From Bacteroidota bacterium (GTDB lineage Bacteria > Bacteroidota > Bacteroidia > Chitinophagales > Chitinophagaceae), in the NCBI GenBank assembly GCA_025361325.1, contig JANYAL010000273.1, positions 1-6,226 on the forward strand: a DNA stretch of 6,226 nucleotides, written 5' to 3'. Both the position numbers and the translations under genes were made by a program. This document shows, piece after piece, positions 5,161-6,226 of the stretch (the stretch's first letter is position 1; each line of letters begins with the position of its first letter). The notes below the pieces were generated by a model, which saw only the letters and a list, made by a program, of their open reading frames with translations, was not told where the DNA came from and searched no databases.

Positions 5161-6135
5161 ATGGGTCTTTTCGATAAATTATTTGGCAAAAAACAACAGC
5201 AGGAAAGCCTGGAGCAGGGTTTAAAAAAGACAAGGGAAGGGTTTTTAAGCAAAATAACAAAGTCCATAGCCGGAAAGAGCAAGGTTGATGAGGAGGTGCT
5301 GGACAACCTGGAGGAGGCACTTGTCAGTGCCGACGTGGGGATCACTACAACGGTCAAGATCATTGATCGCATCGAACAAAGGGTGGCGAAGGATAAATAC
5401 CTTAATACTTCCGAGTTGAACAGGATCCTCAAGGAAGAGATCCGGGAGATACTGGTGACTGCACCCGACGGCAATAGTTATCAGCATTATGAACTTCCTG
5501 CAGGTCATAAGCCCCATATCATACTTGTTGTAGGTGTTAATGGGGTGGGTAAGACCACAACCATTGGCAAGATGGCTCATAATTTCAGCCTGGCCGGGAA
5601 ATCGGTCCTGCTGGGGGCTGCTGATACCTTCCGGGCCGCCGCGGTAGACCAGCTTACCATCTGGAGTGAACGTACCGGTGTGCCCATCGTAAAAAAAGAA
5701 ATGGGGAGCGATCCTGCTGCCGTGGCTTTTGACACGGTGAATAGTGGCGTAGCAAGGGATGTTGATCTCATCCTGATCGATACAGCTGGCAGGCTTCACA
5801 ATAAAGTCCACCTGATGGATGAACTGTCCAAGATTAAAAGGGTGATCCAAAAAGTCATTCCCGATGCCCCACATGAAGTGATGCTGGTACTGGATGGCAG
5901 TACAGGGCAAAATGCACTGGAACAGGCCAAGCACTTCACAGCAGCCACGGCTGTTAGTGCCATCACCATCACCAAACTGGATGGGACTGCTAAGGGGGGT
6001 GTGGTGCTGGCTATTGCAGACCAGTTCAAGATACCGGTTAAATTCATTGGAGTGGGTGAAAAGGCGGAAGACCTGCTTGTATTTGACAAACAGCTATTCG
6101 TAGAAGGCTTGTTCAATATGGAGAAAGGGGAATGA
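5161..6135 (+). CDS. ftsY: Signal recognition particle receptor FtsY (SRP-type GTPase)
   Basis: A complete 324-residue SRP receptor, which docks SRP-bound translating ribosomes at the membrane. After a short basic N-terminus (MGLFDKLFGKK) comes the helical N domain (about 25-105, with LEEALVSADVG at 50-60). The NG GTPase core follows. G1 is GVNGVGKTTT (125-134), the FtsY/Ffh P-loop. Next come DTFRAAA (155-161), the DTAGR switch (207-211), TKLD for guanine recognition (271-274) and the closing GVGE (297-300). The long acidic A domain of E. coli FtsY is absent, as in most Bacteroidota; the N-terminal amphipathic segment probably contacts lipid. The start MGLFDKLFG is typical. Partner genes ffh and the 4.5S RNA are not in the window. 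The gene follows the ribosomal cluster but is separated from it by a terminator, so at least partly independent transcription is expected. Confidence 0.98.
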   Translation: MGLFDKLFGKKQQQESLEQGLKKTREGFLSKITKSIAGKSKVDEEVLDNLEEALVSADVGITTTVKIIDRIEQRVAKDKYLNTSELNRILKEEIREILVTAPDGNSYQHYELPAGHKPHIILVVGVNGVGKTTTIGKMAHNFSLAGKSVLLGAADTFRAAAVDQLTIWSERTGVPIVKKEMGSDPAAVAFDTVNSGVARDVDLILIDTAGRLHNKVHLMDELSKIKRVIQKVIPDAPHEVMLVLDGSTGQNALEQAKHFTAATAVSAITITKLDGTAKGGVVLAIADQFKIPVKFIGVGEKAEDLLVFDKQLFVEGLFNMEKGE

Positions 6136-6206
6136 TCTTTTTATATTGCGGACAGGCTATTTATAACACATTGAACTTTATCATCCGGCAAATAGCTGTA
6201 AAAGAT
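6135..6206. repeat. Nested inverted repeats downstream of ftsY
   Basis: Outer arms ATCTTTT (6135-6141) and AAAAGAT (6200-6206) enclose inner arms GCTATTT (6156-6162) and AAATAGC (6190-6196), all perfect. The unpaired segment between the left arms is 14 nt and between the right arms 3 nt, with a 27-nt central loop. It overlaps the last base of the ftsY stop codon. It may stabilise the mRNA 3' end; A/T-rich arms make chance a real alternative. Confidence 0.3.
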
Positions 6207-6210
6207 AAGC

Positions 6211-6226
6211 CCCCGTAGAAACGGGG
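6211..6226. terminator. Probable terminator hairpin after ftsY, cut by the window edge
   Basis: CCCCGT (6211-6216) and ACGGGG (6221-6226) form a perfect six-pair stem with loop AGAA. The window ends at the stem, so a T-run for the plus strand cannot be seen. On the minus strand the hairpin would be followed by GCTTATCTTTT, which is T-rich, so the element could also end transcription coming from the right. Position 75 nt after the ftsY stop fits a terminator. Confidence 0.6.

Noticed and set aside
5245..5934. Minus-strand open frame of 229 codons inside ftsY
   Set aside because: ftsY is certain from all its GTPase motifs. The antisense frame has no family resemblance and is a by-product of its codon use.
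1..6226. Mobile element, CRISPR array, tRNA or defence system
   Set aside because: No transposase, integrase or recombinase reading frame, no regularly spaced repeats, no terminal inverted repeats and no tRNA-like fold was seen on either strand.

Overview
The window looks like chromosomal DNA of a Bacteroidota bacterium, most likely of the Chitinophagaceae or close relatives. Three things point there. The gene order rpmB - rpmG - DUF4295 - ftsY is characteristic of that phylum. Several starts are preceded by the Bacteroidota -7 promoter box TAnnTTTG. The ribosomal protein genes have A/T-rich leaders without a Shine-Dalgarno sequence. The genus-level placement is an impression from protein sequence and base composition, not a computed result.

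Layout from left to right. Positions 1-347 (minus) hold the first 115 codons of a DUF2723 (GT-C-like, O-mannosyltransferase-related) membrane protein, cut by the window edge. Positions 529-1416 (plus) encode a ten-helix EamA/DMT transporter. It converges, across a 41-bp gap, on an OsmC/YhfA-like protein at 1458-1874 (minus). Upstream of that on the minus strand, 1956-4130 encodes a large predicted lipoprotein with a right-handed beta-helix and a C-terminal PA14-like domain. A 133-bp divergent promoter region follows. Then comes the plus-strand ribosomal cluster: rpmB (4264-4500), rpmG (4540-4722) and a 56-codon DUF4295 gene (4812-4982), closed by an intrinsic terminator at 5010-5040. ftsY (5161-6135), the SRP receptor GTPase, follows with its own 120-nt leader, and the window ends in a GC-rich hairpin. 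No intergenic stretch exceeds 300 bp.

How the genes relate. The right half is translation and protein-targeting housekeeping: three small ribosome-associated proteins and the receptor that docks translating ribosomes at the membrane. The left half is a set of apparently unrelated single genes (envelope glycosyltransferase-like, transporter, peroxidase-like, surface lipoprotein), each mostly with its own control region. I see no mobile element, CRISPR array, tRNA or rRNA, and no clearly novel multi-gene system. The most notable points are the almost leaderless promoter-start spacing of two genes, the orphan beta-helix/PA14 lipoprotein, and the tiny DUF4295 ribosome-cluster gene.
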